A stretch of 64,000 nucleotides of DNA from Streptomyces sp. NBC_01446 (GTDB taxonomy: Bacteria > Actinomycetota > Actinomycetes > Streptomycetales > Streptomycetaceae). Each line of letters starts with the position of its first letter. Position 1 is the first letter of the stretch. A program made the translations under genes and the position numbers. Where the stretch lies: the NCBI RefSeq assembly GCF_026340095.1, contig NZ_JAPEPO010000001.1, positions 7,894,501-7,958,500 of the forward strand, in the 5' to 3' direction. Below, piece by piece: positions 48,927 to 57,680 of this stretch. A model generated the notes under the pieces. The model saw only the letters and a program-made list of their open reading frames with translations, did not search any database and was not told the DNA's origin.

Positions 48927-50126
48927 ATGACCCAAGAGGCGACAGCGATGAGGCCCTGGCGGTTCGTGGTCTGGTTCGGCGTGGTCAGCCTCCTCGCCGA
49001 CTTCGTCTACGAGGGCGCCCGCTCGGTGACCGGCCCGCTCCTCGCCTCGCTCGGCGCATCCGCGGCCGTCGTCGGCGCGGTGACGGGAGCGGGCGAGGCG
49101 GCGGCGCTCCTGCTGCGCCTCGGCTCGGGACCGCTGGCCGACCGCAGCGGCCGGTTCTGGGGGTGGGCGATCGCCGGTTACGCGCTGACCGTCGCCAGCG
49201 TCCCTCCGCTCGGCTCGACCGGAGTGCTGTGGGCGGCCTGCGCGCTCGTCATCGCCGAGCGGGTCGGCAAGGCGGTGCGCTCACCCGCCAAGGACACGCT
49301 GCTCTCGCACGCGGCGGCGGCCACCGGGCTCGGCAAGGGGTTCGCGGTGCACGAGGCACTGGACCAGGTGGGCGCGTTGCTCGGCCCGCTGACGGTGGCG
49401 GGGATGCTGGCTCTGACGGGCGACGACTACGGGCCCACGCTCGCGGTCCTCGCGGTGCCCGGCGTCGCCGTACTCGCCCTGCTCGTATGGCTGCGGCGCC
49501 AGGTTCCCGACCCGGCGGCCTACGAACGCGCGGTCGCACCCAAGAGCGAGAAGTTGCATCCCGGCGCCCGACTGCCGCGCGACTTCTGGGTGTACGCGTC
49601 CTTCACCGCCGCGACGATGACCGGCTTCGCGACGTTCGGTGTGCTCTCCTTCCATCTCGTCGCGCGCGGGCTCGTCCCGACCGCCGCCGTCCCCCTGCTC
49701 TACGCGGCCGCGATGGCCGTCGACGCGCTGGCGGCACTGGCGACCGGGTGGCTGTACGACCGGGTCGGGGCACGCGTGCTGATCGTCCTGCCGGTCCTCT
49801 CGGCGGCCGTGCCCGCGCTCGCGTTCACCGACTCCCTCGCGCCGGTCGTGCTCGGCGCCCTGGTGTGGGGCGCGGCGACCGGTGTGCAGGAGTCCACCCT
49901 GCGTGCGGTCGTGGCCGCTCTTGTCGCGCCGGGCCGCAGGGCGACGGCGTACGGTGTCTTCGCCGCGGTCGTGGGTGTGGCCGCGTTCGCCGGAGGAGCG
50001 CTGACCGGGGTGCTCTACGACATCTCGATCCCTGTGCTGATCGCGGTGGTGGCCGCGATCCAGGCCGCGGCCGTACTCCTGCTGGCCGTCACCGGCTTCC
50101 GAAGTCACAGGGTCCGCCACAGGTGA
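48927..50126 (+). CDS. MFS transporter
   Basis: A 399-aa transporter with 12 predicted helices. The segment LLADFVYEGARSVTGPLLAS and the loop GPLADRSGRFW fit a subfamily related to tetracycline/multidrug exporters. The substrate is unknown. GGAGGAGG upstream of ATG 48927 is a strong ribosome site. Regulation may be shared with the divergent serine hydrolase gene. Confidence 0.87.
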   Translation: MTQEATAMRPWRFVVWFGVVSLLADFVYEGARSVTGPLLASLGASAAVVGAVTGAGEAAALLLRLGSGPLADRSGRFWGWAIAGYALTVASVPPLGSTGVLWAACALVIAERVGKAVRSPAKDTLLSHAAAATGLGKGFAVHEALDQVGALLGPLTVAGMLALTGDDYGPTLAVLAVPGVAVLALLVWLRRQVPDPAAYERAVAPKSEKLHPGARLPRDFWVYASFTAATMTGFATFGVLSFHLVARGLVPTAAVPLLYAAAMAVDALAALATGWLYDRVGARVLIVLPVLSAAVPALAFTDSLAPVVLGALVWGAATGVQESTLRAVVAALVAPGRRATAYGVFAAVVGVAAFAGGALTGVLYDISIPVLIAVVAAIQAAAVLLLAVTGFRSHRVRHR

Positions 50127-50263
50127 CAGGCCGGACAACACGCCTGTGATGTACGTCAGTTGAGTCTGAACGCCGGTCGTGGACCTCCGATCCGCGACGC
50201 GCGAGGTCCCGATTCGGCCGCACGTCTCGGCGGGCGGAGGGAGTTGCGCATAGGCTTCGCGCC

Positions 50264-51052
50264 ATGCTGCGCCTCGTCGATGCCTGTTCGGGCCTTCCCG
50301 TCGCTCCGGTGATGCACCGGAGCGTGGTGCGCATCGGCGTGCCGGTGGCCCTTCCCGAGGGCGGCGAGGGGCTTTCCGACGTGCGGGCGATGCTCGTCGC
50401 CGACGTCCTGACCCGCGTACTGGAACTGTCGGGAACCATCGCGTACACGGGGCTGATCTGCCCGGACGGGACCGACGAGCGACGCGCGGCGCTCCAGGTG
50501 CGGGCCGCCGAACTCGGCATGCACCCGGCCGCCGCCCACGGCGACGAGCGGGGCGTGGTGGGTGAGCTGGGCGGGCCGTTCGCCGTCCGTCTGAGCCGGA
50601 GCGAGGAAGCACCGGACGAGGCGGACGGGGACGTCATCCGGCTCGGTGTCGCCGACGCCCACGCCGCTGACGGTGTCGCGGACAGGGCCGACGACCCCCT
50701 GGCCCTGCGCCTCACCCTGATGACCGAGCCGCGCACCGAGACGCTGAGCCTGGATCCCGCGTCGGTGTCCGTCGCCCATCACACGCTGCTGCGCTGGCGC
50801 CACGCAGTGGCCACCTGGGCGGACAGCCCTTCGCGGCCCATGCCGGGACCTGCCCGCGACAGCATTCGCGACTGCCTGGAGGACGACCTCGACCTGCCCG
50901 GGGTGCTGCGCACGCTGCACCGCCTGGAGCACTCGGGGGACGCCCCGGCCGGAGCGCTCTTCGAGACCTTCGCGTACGTGGACCGGGTACTCGGCCTGGA
51001 CCTCGTACGCGACGTCGGCAGGGGACCCGCGCCGCCGCGGCCGCTGAAGTAG
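50264..51052 (+). CDS. Hypothetical protein resembling a degenerate cysteinyl-tRNA synthetase/MshC paralog
   Basis: A 262-aa protein. The start (MLRLVDACSGLPVAPV, then VRIGVPV, DVRAMLVADVLTRVLELSG) follows the beginning of CysRS/MshC catalytic domains, and the end (LLRWRHAVATWADSPSRP, DDLDLPGVLRTLHRLE) resembles their helical part. The HIGH and KMSKS signatures and the zinc cysteines are missing, so it should not aminoacylate. It may be a repurposed regulator or a small-molecule binder. The assignment is by eye. Confidence 0.5.
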   Translation: MLRLVDACSGLPVAPVMHRSVVRIGVPVALPEGGEGLSDVRAMLVADVLTRVLELSGTIAYTGLICPDGTDERRAALQVRAAELGMHPAAAHGDERGVVGELGGPFAVRLSRSEEAPDEADGDVIRLGVADAHAADGVADRADDPLALRLTLMTEPRTETLSLDPASVSVAHHTLLRWRHAVATWADSPSRPMPGPARDSIRDCLEDDLDLPGVLRTLHRLEHSGDAPAGALFETFAYVDRVLGLDLVRDVGRGPAPPRPLK

Positions 51053-51075
51053 CCGGCCGCCGGCGTTGCGGTTCC

Positions 51076-51552
51076 TCACATGTTCTTGGCGCCCGCCCTG
51101 ATCGCCTCGCGGATGCGGGTGTACGTGCCGCAGCGGCAGATGTTGCGGATCTCGTCGAGGTCCGCGTCGGTGATGTCGCGGCCGTCCTCGGCAGCACGCC
51201 GGACCTTGGCGACCGCTGTCATGATCTGGCCCGGCTGGCAGTACCCGCACTGCGCGACGTCGAGGTCGAGCCAGGCCTCCTGCATCGGGTGGAGGTCCTT
51301 GCCCACGGTGGCGGGCAGCCCTTCGATGGTGGTGACCTCGTCGTCGGGGGCGATCTTCGACACCGGCACCGAACACGGGTTGAACGCCTTGCCGTTGATG
51401 TGCGACGTACAGGCCTGGCACACGCCGAGGCCGCAGCCGTACTTGGGTCCCGTGACGCCGAGCAGGTCGCGCAGAACCCACAGCAGCCGTACGTCGTCCT
51501 CGGCCTCGACCGTAATCTGCTCGCCGTTGAGCTTGAAGGTGTGACTGGGCAT
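51076..51552 (-). CDS. (2Fe-2S) small subunit of a molybdenum hydroxylase (IorA type)
   Basis: A 158-aa protein with both iron-sulfur clusters of the xanthine-oxidase family: CGLGVCQACTSHI...C for the plant-type cluster and CGYCQPGQ...CRCG for the helical one. It passes electrons from the molybdenum subunit encoded 11 bp upstream. It lacks a signal peptide; the complex would be exported with the Tat-signal-bearing large subunit or remain membrane-attached. Confidence 0.9.
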   Translation of the reverse strand: MPSHTFKLNGEQITVEAEDDVRLLWVLRDLLGVTGPKYGCGLGVCQACTSHINGKAFNPCSVPVSKIAPDDEVTTIEGLPATVGKDLHPMQEAWLDLDVAQCGYCQPGQIMTAVAKVRRAAEDGRDITDADLDEIRNICRCGTYTRIREAIRAGAKNM

Positions 51553-51563
51553 GGCGGGGCTCC

Positions 51564-53912
51564 TCAGAAAGCGCGGTCGAGACCGTCGGTGGGGGACTGG
51601 GGTGTGGACGGTTCGAGCGGCAGCGGGTCGAAGGAGAGGGTGGCGTGGTTGATCGGGAAGCTCGTCGGCAGCGTGCCCGTGGCACGGGCGTAGGCGCAGG
51701 CGATGGCCGCGAACGCGGGCGCGACACCCAGCTCGCCGGCCCCTGACGGCTTGTCACCGGTGGACGGCATGACGATGACCCGAAGGTGGGGCGGAGTGTT
51801 CCACTGCCGCGTGTAGAAGTACTCGTCCCAGCTGCCCTCCAGCGGGATGCCGTCCTTGATGTGCAGGCTGGAGGTGAGCGCCATGGCGAGCGCGTCGTTC
51901 ATCCCGCCCATCATCTGGGCTTCAAGACCGCGGGGGTTGATGGCGAACCCGGCGTCAACGACCATCAGGGCGCGGGTCACGCGCGGGCCGGTGACACCGT
52001 CCCTGACCTTGCGGTTCACCGTCTCGGGCCGGCAGTCGATCTCGACGAGTGAGGCGACCGCGCCGCGGTACTCCGTGTGCAGCGCGATCCCCTGCGCGAC
52101 ACCGGCGGGCAGCGCCCTGCCCCACTCCCCGGCCTCAGCCGCCTTGTCCAGGACGGCGCGCAGGCGCTCCTCCTTGAGGAACTCGCGGCGGAACGCGACG
52201 GGGTCCTTGCGCATCTTCGCGGCCAGTTGGTCGACGACGAGTTCGCGCGCACACGCCACATTGGGCGAGTAGATGTTGCGCATGCTGCCGGTGTTGAACT
52301 TCAGCGGCACCTCGTTGAGGAGCTGCGTGGTGACACCGAAGTTGTACGGCGTGGACTGGGTCAGCTGGAAGATGGTCTCGGCGAACGTGAGGTTGCCGGC
52401 CACGGGCAGCTTCGCCGCCGTCGACGTGATCATCTCTCCGAGCCCGTGCCCGAAGTCGGTCTGCGAACTGGTGTGGCGCTGCTCGTAGCTGACGACGTTG
52501 CCGAGCGCGTAGGTGGCGCGCACCCGCGAGACGCACATCGGATGGGTCCTGCCCTGCCGGAAGTTGTCGGTCCGCGACCACGACAGCTTGACCGGCTTGC
52601 CCATCTTCTGCGAGATCTCGGCGGCCTCGGCGGCCACGTCGTGGAAGAGGTGCCGCCCGAACGAGCCGCCGCCCTCCACCACATGGACCGTGACGGCCGT
52701 CTGCGGCAGCCCGAGCCGGTCGGCGATGTCGCGCTGCGCCACGATGGGGACCTTGAGGCTCGCCCAGATCTCGGCGCGGTCCGAGCGCACGTCGGCTATC
52801 GCGTTGTCCGGCTCCAGCGGGCTGTTGCTGGCGAACGCGAAGCTGAACTCGGCGTCGATCTTCTTCGTGAGGAGCGGCGGCACGACCATGGGCAGCGCCG
52901 CGGCTCTGAGCTTGGCGAGGACGGTGTCGTCCGACTCCTTGTCCACGGTGCCGGGGCCCCAGGTCACTTCGAGCGCGCGCAGTGCGTCGATGCACTGGCC
53001 GAACGTCTCGCCGCGTACCGCGACACCGTGCTCGACGGTGGCGACATCGGTGATGCCCGGCATGTTCCTGACGGCGTCGGCGTTCGCGACCGAGACCACC
53101 GTGCCGTTGACCGTGGGCGGCCTGCGCACCATCGTCGGCTTGGCGTCGGACACGTGAAGGTCCATGCCGAACTTCTTGCGTCCGGTCACGATGTCCCGTG
53201 CGTCGATACGGTTCTGCGGTGTGCCCAGGATCGTGAAGTCGGACGCGGACTTGAGGTGGGCGGAGGCGGTGACGGTCCGCGCGCTGGCGGCGGCCTCGGC
53301 GAGCGAGCCGTACGTCGCGCTCTTCGCGGCTCCGTGCGTGATCACGCCGTCCCGCGTGGTCAGTTCGGACTCCGGTACGCCCCACTGCTGCGCGGCCGTG
53401 GCGACGAGCCGCTGTCTGGCGACGGCCGCGGCCGAGCGCACCGGGAGGTAGATGCTGCGCATCGAGTTGGAGCCGCCGGTCAGCTGGTTCATCAGGAGTT
53501 CCGGGCGGGCGTCGGCCAGGGACACCCGTACCTTCGCCAGCGGGAGATCCATCTCCTCGGCGATCATCATGGCGACCGCCGTCGTCATGCCCTGGCCCAC
53601 CTCGGCGCGCGGGACCGCGAACGACGCCGTCCCGTCCGCGTGCACCTGGACGGAGATGAGACCGGACGTGGGCGCCGCCGCCAGGGTCTGCATGTCACCG
53701 AGGTCGAAGAGCTCCTCCGGCTGCGGCAGCGAAGGCACCGCGGCCTCGGCGGACTCGCCGCCCACGGCGTCCAGGCCGAGGCGCGCGCCGACGGCGAGCG
53801 TGGGAGCGGCGAGCAGGTACGCGAGGACCCTGCGCCGTCCGGGACCGCCGGGACTTCCAGGTTGTGCGGCTTCTTCTACGGGCTCGCGTGGCGAACGGCT
53901 CTGTTCTGCCAT
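51564..53912 (-). CDS. Molybdopterin-binding large subunit of an IorB-type aldehyde/isoquinoline oxidoreductase
   Basis: A 782-aa subunit. A twin-arginine-like signal (PGRRRVLAYLLAAPTLAVGA) precedes the mature enzyme, which has GQGMTTAVAMMIAEEMDLPL and the conserved base Glu727 in GAGELGVAP near the C-terminus. It hydroxylates aldehydes or N-heterocycles at a Mo-cytosine-dinucleotide centre and works with the 2Fe-2S subunit; electrons probably go to a cytochrome. No maturation genes (XdhC/CoxI) are adjacent. ATG 53912 is chosen because the Tat motif follows closely. Confidence 0.88.
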   Translation of the reverse strand: MAEQSRSPREPVEEAAQPGSPGGPGRRRVLAYLLAAPTLAVGARLGLDAVGGESAEAAVPSLPQPEELFDLGDMQTLAAAPTSGLISVQVHADGTASFAVPRAEVGQGMTTAVAMMIAEEMDLPLAKVRVSLADARPELLMNQLTGGSNSMRSIYLPVRSAAAVARQRLVATAAQQWGVPESELTTRDGVITHGAAKSATYGSLAEAAASARTVTASAHLKSASDFTILGTPQNRIDARDIVTGRKKFGMDLHVSDAKPTMVRRPPTVNGTVVSVANADAVRNMPGITDVATVEHGVAVRGETFGQCIDALRALEVTWGPGTVDKESDDTVLAKLRAAALPMVVPPLLTKKIDAEFSFAFASNSPLEPDNAIADVRSDRAEIWASLKVPIVAQRDIADRLGLPQTAVTVHVVEGGGSFGRHLFHDVAAEAAEISQKMGKPVKLSWSRTDNFRQGRTHPMCVSRVRATYALGNVVSYEQRHTSSQTDFGHGLGEMITSTAAKLPVAGNLTFAETIFQLTQSTPYNFGVTTQLLNEVPLKFNTGSMRNIYSPNVACARELVVDQLAAKMRKDPVAFRREFLKEERLRAVLDKAAEAGEWGRALPAGVAQGIALHTEYRGAVASLVEIDCRPETVNRKVRDGVTGPRVTRALMVVDAGFAINPRGLEAQMMGGMNDALAMALTSSLHIKDGIPLEGSWDEYFYTRQWNTPPHLRVIVMPSTGDKPSGAGELGVAPAFAAIACAYARATGTLPTSFPINHATLSFDPLPLEPSTPQSPTDGLDRAF

Positions 53913-54101
53913 GGGGGTGCCTCCCGGCGCACGGATTGAGTTGATCAACCGGGGAGCCTAGGGCGCGGGAGGCGGGCGGGGCACACGGTGCGGGCAAACT
54001 CCACATGACTGCCACACACTGGCGTATGCGAGGCAGTTGAGACTCACGGCTCGCGGCTGCGAGAGGGTGGGCCGCCGGGACCCGCCCCCGCCCGGCAGGA
54101 C

Positions 54102-55415
54102 TCAGCCCAGCGGTACGTCGAGCCGGGCCTTGCGGTGGCTGAACGTCGCGATGGAGTGCGGGCCGTGGTAGTTGCCGAGACCGCTCTCGCCGACTCCGCC
54201 GAACGGCAGCTCGGGGACGCGGAGGTGGGCCATCGGCATCCCGAATCCGATGCCGCCGGAGGACGTCTCGTCGGCGAGACGGCGCCGGGTGTCCTCGCTC
54301 TCGGTGAAGCCGTAGAGGGCGAGCGGCTTGTCGCGGTCGTTGATGAACTCGATGGCCTCGTCGAGCCCGGCGACCTCGACGATGGGCAGGACGGGACCGA
54401 AGATCTCCTCGCGCATGACCGGCTCGTCGGGCTTCACGCCGGTGAGGACGGTCGGCGCGATGTAGGTGTCGTCGCGGTCGGTCTGCCCGCCGAAGGCCGT
54501 CGTCCCGGAGTCGAGCAGTGCCAACACCCGGTCGAAGTGCCGCTCGTTGACGATGCGGCCGTACGCGTCCGAGGTCTGCGGGTCGGTGCCGAACATCCCC
54601 TCGACCGCCTTGGCGAGCGCGGCGGCGAGCGCGGGGGCGGTCTCCGGGTCGGTCAGCACATAGTCGGGGGCGACACATGTCTGCCCGGCGTTACGGAACT
54701 TGGCACCCGCGAGGCGCTCGGCGACACGGTTCAGATTGACGTCGCGGTCCACGAACGTCGGTGACTTTCCGCCCAGTTCGAGGGTGACCGGGGTGAGGTA
54801 CTCGGCGGCGGCCCGCATGACGATGCGGCCGACCATGCCGTTGCCGGTGTAGAAGATGTGGTCCCAGCGCTGGGCGAGCAGCTCGGTGGTCTCCGGGATG
54901 CCGCCCTCGACGACGGCGACGGCCTCCTTGTCGAGGTACTCGGGCACCAGTCGGGCGATCAGCGCGGACGTCGCCGGGGTGACCTCGCTCGGCTTGAGGA
55001 CGACGGTGTTGCCGGCCGCGAGCGCGCCCACGAGCGGCACGAGCAGCAACTGCACCGGGTAGTTCCAGGGCGCGATGATGAGGACGGTGCCGAGCGGGTC
55101 GTACTGCGTTCCGGCGGCCGAACCGTCGGGCAGTCCCGCGAGGGCGCCGGACGCCACGGGCCGGGGGCGAAGCCACTCGTCGAGATGGTTCAGGGTGTGG
55201 TCGATCTCCCTTACGGGGAAGTCGATTTCGGTGGCGAAGGCGTCGGCGCGCGGCTTGTGCAGATCGGCGTACAGGGCGTCCGCGATGTCACCGCGGTGCT
55301 CGGTGAACATGGCGCGCAGGCGGGTGAGCTGCTCCTTGCGCCAGGCGAGCGGCTTGGTGCGGCCACTGGCGAAGGTGGCGTGGAGGCGGGCGACGAGGTC
55401 TTCGATGTCGGTCAC
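54102..55415 (-). CDS. Aldehyde dehydrogenase (class 3-like)
   Basis: A 437-aa NAD(P)-dependent aldehyde dehydrogenase: VLIIAPWNYPVQLLL and VVLKPSEVTPATSALIARL for cofactor binding, catalytic Glu in TLELGGKSPTFV, catalytic Cys in NAGQTCVAPDYVL. The length and lack of the long C-terminal extension match fatty-aldehyde/class-3 enzymes. GTG 55415 follows GGAG by 7 nt. It lies downstream of the broken TetR gene and probably belonged to one operon with it and the DJ-1-like gene. Confidence 0.92.
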   Translation of the reverse strand: MTDIEDLVARLHATFASGRTKPLAWRKEQLTRLRAMFTEHRGDIADALYADLHKPRADAFATEIDFPVREIDHTLNHLDEWLRPRPVASGALAGLPDGSAAGTQYDPLGTVLIIAPWNYPVQLLLVPLVGALAAGNTVVLKPSEVTPATSALIARLVPEYLDKEAVAVVEGGIPETTELLAQRWDHIFYTGNGMVGRIVMRAAAEYLTPVTLELGGKSPTFVDRDVNLNRVAERLAGAKFRNAGQTCVAPDYVLTDPETAPALAAALAKAVEGMFGTDPQTSDAYGRIVNERHFDRVLALLDSGTTAFGGQTDRDDTYIAPTVLTGVKPDEPVMREEIFGPVLPIVEVAGLDEAIEFINDRDKPLALYGFTESEDTRRRLADETSSGGIGFGMPMAHLRVPELPFGGVGESGLGNYHGPHSIATFSHRKARLDVPLG

Positions 55416-55513
55416 GAGGGGGCTCCTGCGAGGGGGTGCCCGGCGGGTGTCGAGCGGGAGGTCAGGGGCGGGGAGAGCGCGGCGGTGGCCTGCGGTCGGC
55501 ACAGTGTGGCCAG

Positions 55514-56030
55514 TCAGGCGGGGTGCGTCGCGGATCCGGACGTCGCCCCGCCGCGCGTTGTCACCCGCGAGGTGCACTCAGATACGGGTCTGGTGAGGAG
55601 CCCTGCGAGCAGCGCGTCCGTGGCCGGGGTGAACAACTGCGGCGCGTCGGACACCGACTCCAGGCCGACCACCAGGGCGATGCAGATGTCCGCGGCCTCG
55701 GCGGGTTCCACGGCGGCGGGGGTGCCCGCCTCCGTGAACAGGTCGGTCAGCAGCCGGCGCAGATCCGCGGTGAACGTGTGGAAGGTGTCGCCGAACAACC
55801 GGGCCTTGGCATCGAGCAGCTCGGCGGAGTGCGGCGAGTCCCCAGCGAGGCGAAGCACCAGGTCGAGCTTGGCGGCCAGGACACCCCGGACGCGCTCGGC
55901 CACGGGGGTGTCCTCGGCGGCGGCCGCCCGCCGGGCCCGCTCCAGCGCCTGCGTGTGCAGACGCCCCGCGAGCCGGCGGAAGGCGTCGTCCTGCGTCCTT
56001 GACGTCCACGTCCTTGTTGCGTACGTACTG
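55514..56030 (-). pseudogene. 3' fragment of a TetR regulator gene disrupted by an IS element
   Basis: The fragment encodes DDAFRRLAGRLHTQALERAR and the helical ligand domain (LAAKLDLVLRLAGDSPHSAE, ADICIALVVGLESVSDAPQL). Directly at the IS junction the frame QYVRNKD continues the helix-turn-helix of the 5' fragment, but about 20 nt later the reading frame shifts before DDAFRRL, around an imperfect repeat of AAGGACG(T/C). The gene thus has two lesions: the IS and a small indel. Confidence 0.8.
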
Positions 56031-56076
56031 TTGAAGTGCTCTCCTCCCTTCGCAAGCTCAGGAAGGAGATTCCCAC

Positions 56077-57405
56077 CTACCTTGCGGTGGCGGGCTTGGC
56101 GCCACGGGTGCGCCTGACGACTGCCCTTCCGGCAGCCGGGATCGCCACGAGGCCGATCCTGTACAGGTGCAAGATGTTCCGTGCTGCGTTCCAGTCGGCG
56201 TTGCCGGACCAGCCGCAGTCTGGGTTCTTGCACACGAACGTGGCCTGGCCCTCCCGGCTGCCCGCTGTGGTCAACCCACAGGCTGAACAACGCAGGGAGG
56301 TGCCAGGGGCGGGGACCTTGACGAGGGTGCCGCCGTGGCGGCCGGTCTTGTACGTCAGCATGGTCACGGTGCGGCCCCATGCCTCCTGGCTGATGGACCG
56401 GTTCAGGCCGGACTTCTGCGCGACGTTGACTCCGGGGTTCTCGCAAGTGCCCTTGGCCGACTTGACCATGTTCGTGATGGTGAGTTGTTCGACCACGACC
56501 GTGCCGTAGGTGCGGGCGAGGTTCGTTGTGGTCTTGTGCTGCCAGTCAATGACTCGGCGCGTGGCTTTTGCGCGGAGCTGCTTGATCTGGTCGTAGGTGT
56601 GGTTCAGCCGGTTGGAGATGCGCTCCTTCGGCTTGCGGAAGGACTTGCGGTGCGCGGCCCGTTGTTCGAGGCGGAGCAGCTTGGCCTTTTCATCCGGGTT
56701 CAGCCACTTGTCCCGGTCGGCGGTGCCATCCGGGAGCCGGGCGAGCCGTCCGTGATCCTGATGGTTGCCATCGGACAGGGCAAGGGGAAGGTTGACCCCG
56801 GCGTCGATGCCGATCTCAGGGCCCGTGTGCGGCTCAGGCTTAGATTCCAGAGTCAGGACGCGGAAGGCGATATGCCATCCGAGTCCATCTTTGACCAACC
56901 GCGCCCCGGTGATCCGGTTCTCCCTGTTGGCGAGCTTGCCGACCGGGAGATCCTTGGTCCAGCGGAACCGGACACGTCCGACCTTGGGGATGTTGACCAT
57001 GCCCCAACGGCGGTGCACACGGGTGATCTGGAGATCGCGGCCCTGCGGGATGTCGACGGACATGACGGTGCGCAAACGGGCCTTGAAGTTCGGCTCGTCC
57101 GCCCGCCGGTCCCAGCAGTTCTTCCACGCCTGGACGTATGTTTTCAGCACCGCCTGCCCGGCCTGGGCGGGGAGCACGGCGAGCCAGTCGATCTCCCTGC
57201 GGGCCTGGCGGATCGCCGCATCGGCGGCGGCCAGGGAACGCTTGTCCTTGGGGAGCATCGTCCACCAGTCGTGCAGGCAGTTCCACATGGTGCGGGCCGC
57301 GTGCGCCTGGTCGTCGATGAGCCGGGCCTGTGCAGGCGTCAGCGCCAGCCGGGCACGATGCCCGAACTGCCGCTTCTCCCAGACAAGTTCGTTCATCACG
57401 ATCAC
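56077..57405 (-). CDS. tnpB: TnpB RNA-guided nuclease
   Basis: A 442-aa TnpB with catalytic Asp201 (EIGIDAGVNLPLAL), Glu306 (VVVEQLTI) and Asp404 (NADWNAARN), and zinc finger CSAC...CKNPDC. Most of the protein is nearly identical to the copy at 35319; the largest differences are in the middle (RKSFRKPKERISNRLNHTYD). GTG 57405 or ATG 57396 may start it. No functional tnpA accompanies it in this element. Confidence 0.88.
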   Translation of the reverse strand: MIVMNELVWEKRQFGHRARLALTPAQARLIDDQAHAARTMWNCLHDWWTMLPKDKRSLAAADAAIRQARREIDWLAVLPAQAGQAVLKTYVQAWKNCWDRRADEPNFKARLRTVMSVDIPQGRDLQITRVHRRWGMVNIPKVGRVRFRWTKDLPVGKLANRENRITGARLVKDGLGWHIAFRVLTLESKPEPHTGPEIGIDAGVNLPLALSDGNHQDHGRLARLPDGTADRDKWLNPDEKAKLLRLEQRAAHRKSFRKPKERISNRLNHTYDQIKQLRAKATRRVIDWQHKTTTNLARTYGTVVVEQLTITNMVKSAKGTCENPGVNVAQKSGLNRSISQEAWGRTVTMLTYKTGRHGGTLVKVPAPGTSLRCSACGLTTAGSREGQATFVCKNPDCGWSGNADWNAARNILHLYRIGLVAIPAAGRAVVRRTRGAKPATAR

Positions 57406-57452
57406 TCTACTGCGGTTGGCCTATCCCACCCCGATGGAACCCTAATCCTGAT

Positions 57453-57494
57453 ATGCGCACCGGGTGCCACGTCGTTTACAACCTGCACGTCCGC
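57453..57494 (+). pseudogene. tnpA: N-terminal remnant of tnpA
   Basis: Fourteen codons read MRTGCHVVYNLHVR, the start of an IS200-type transposase (relatives have HxVYxLHxHLVFVTK). The remainder has been deleted and the left-end sequence follows directly. It is the part missing from the other copy, so the two together document the original gene. Confidence 0.75.
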
Positions 57495-57552
57495 AGTTCT
57501 GAGATGGCCTCCGCCCCCGCCCTGAAGGGCAGAGCACTGGCCAAGATCAGAG

Positions 57553-57678
57553 GTGGCCCGCGGACCGGGACACGCCCATCGTGGAAGCGATGTCGTCCAT
57601 CGTGGTGCGCCGAACGCCGTACCTGGTCAGGCAGTCGTAGGCGGCGTCGAGGACCTCGTCGAGCCGGTCGGCGCCCAT
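57553..57678 (-). pseudogene. 5' fragment of the TetR gene (helix-turn-helix)
   Basis: ATG 57678 starts 42 codons: MGADRLDEVLDAAYDCLTRY followed by TTMDDIASTMGVSRSAGH, a TetR N-terminal HTH, cut by the IS left end. It begins 2 bp after the DJ-1-like gene's stop, so the two were co-transcribed. Fusion to 56030 is in frame (SRSAGH then QYVRNKD). Confidence 0.82.
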
Positions 57679-57680
57679 CG

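Larger units (their letters stand above)
56031..57552 (-). mobile_element. IS605-type element with tnpA reduced to a scrap
   Basis: A 1522-bp relative of the element at 34842, inverted. The left end (57552) begins CTCTGATCTTG and has a GCCCT-TC-AGGGC hairpin; the right end finishes GAGAGCACTTCAA at 56031. It keeps tnpB but retains only about 14 codons of tnpA. It inserted after CCAC within a TetR gene, between codons for SRSAGH and QYVRNKD. Confidence 0.88.

Noticed and set aside
56031..56446. A single protein running from the tnpB region into the TetR ligand domain
   Set aside because: The upstream part is tnpB read out of frame; only the sequence below 56030 is TetR-like, so it is a junction artefact.
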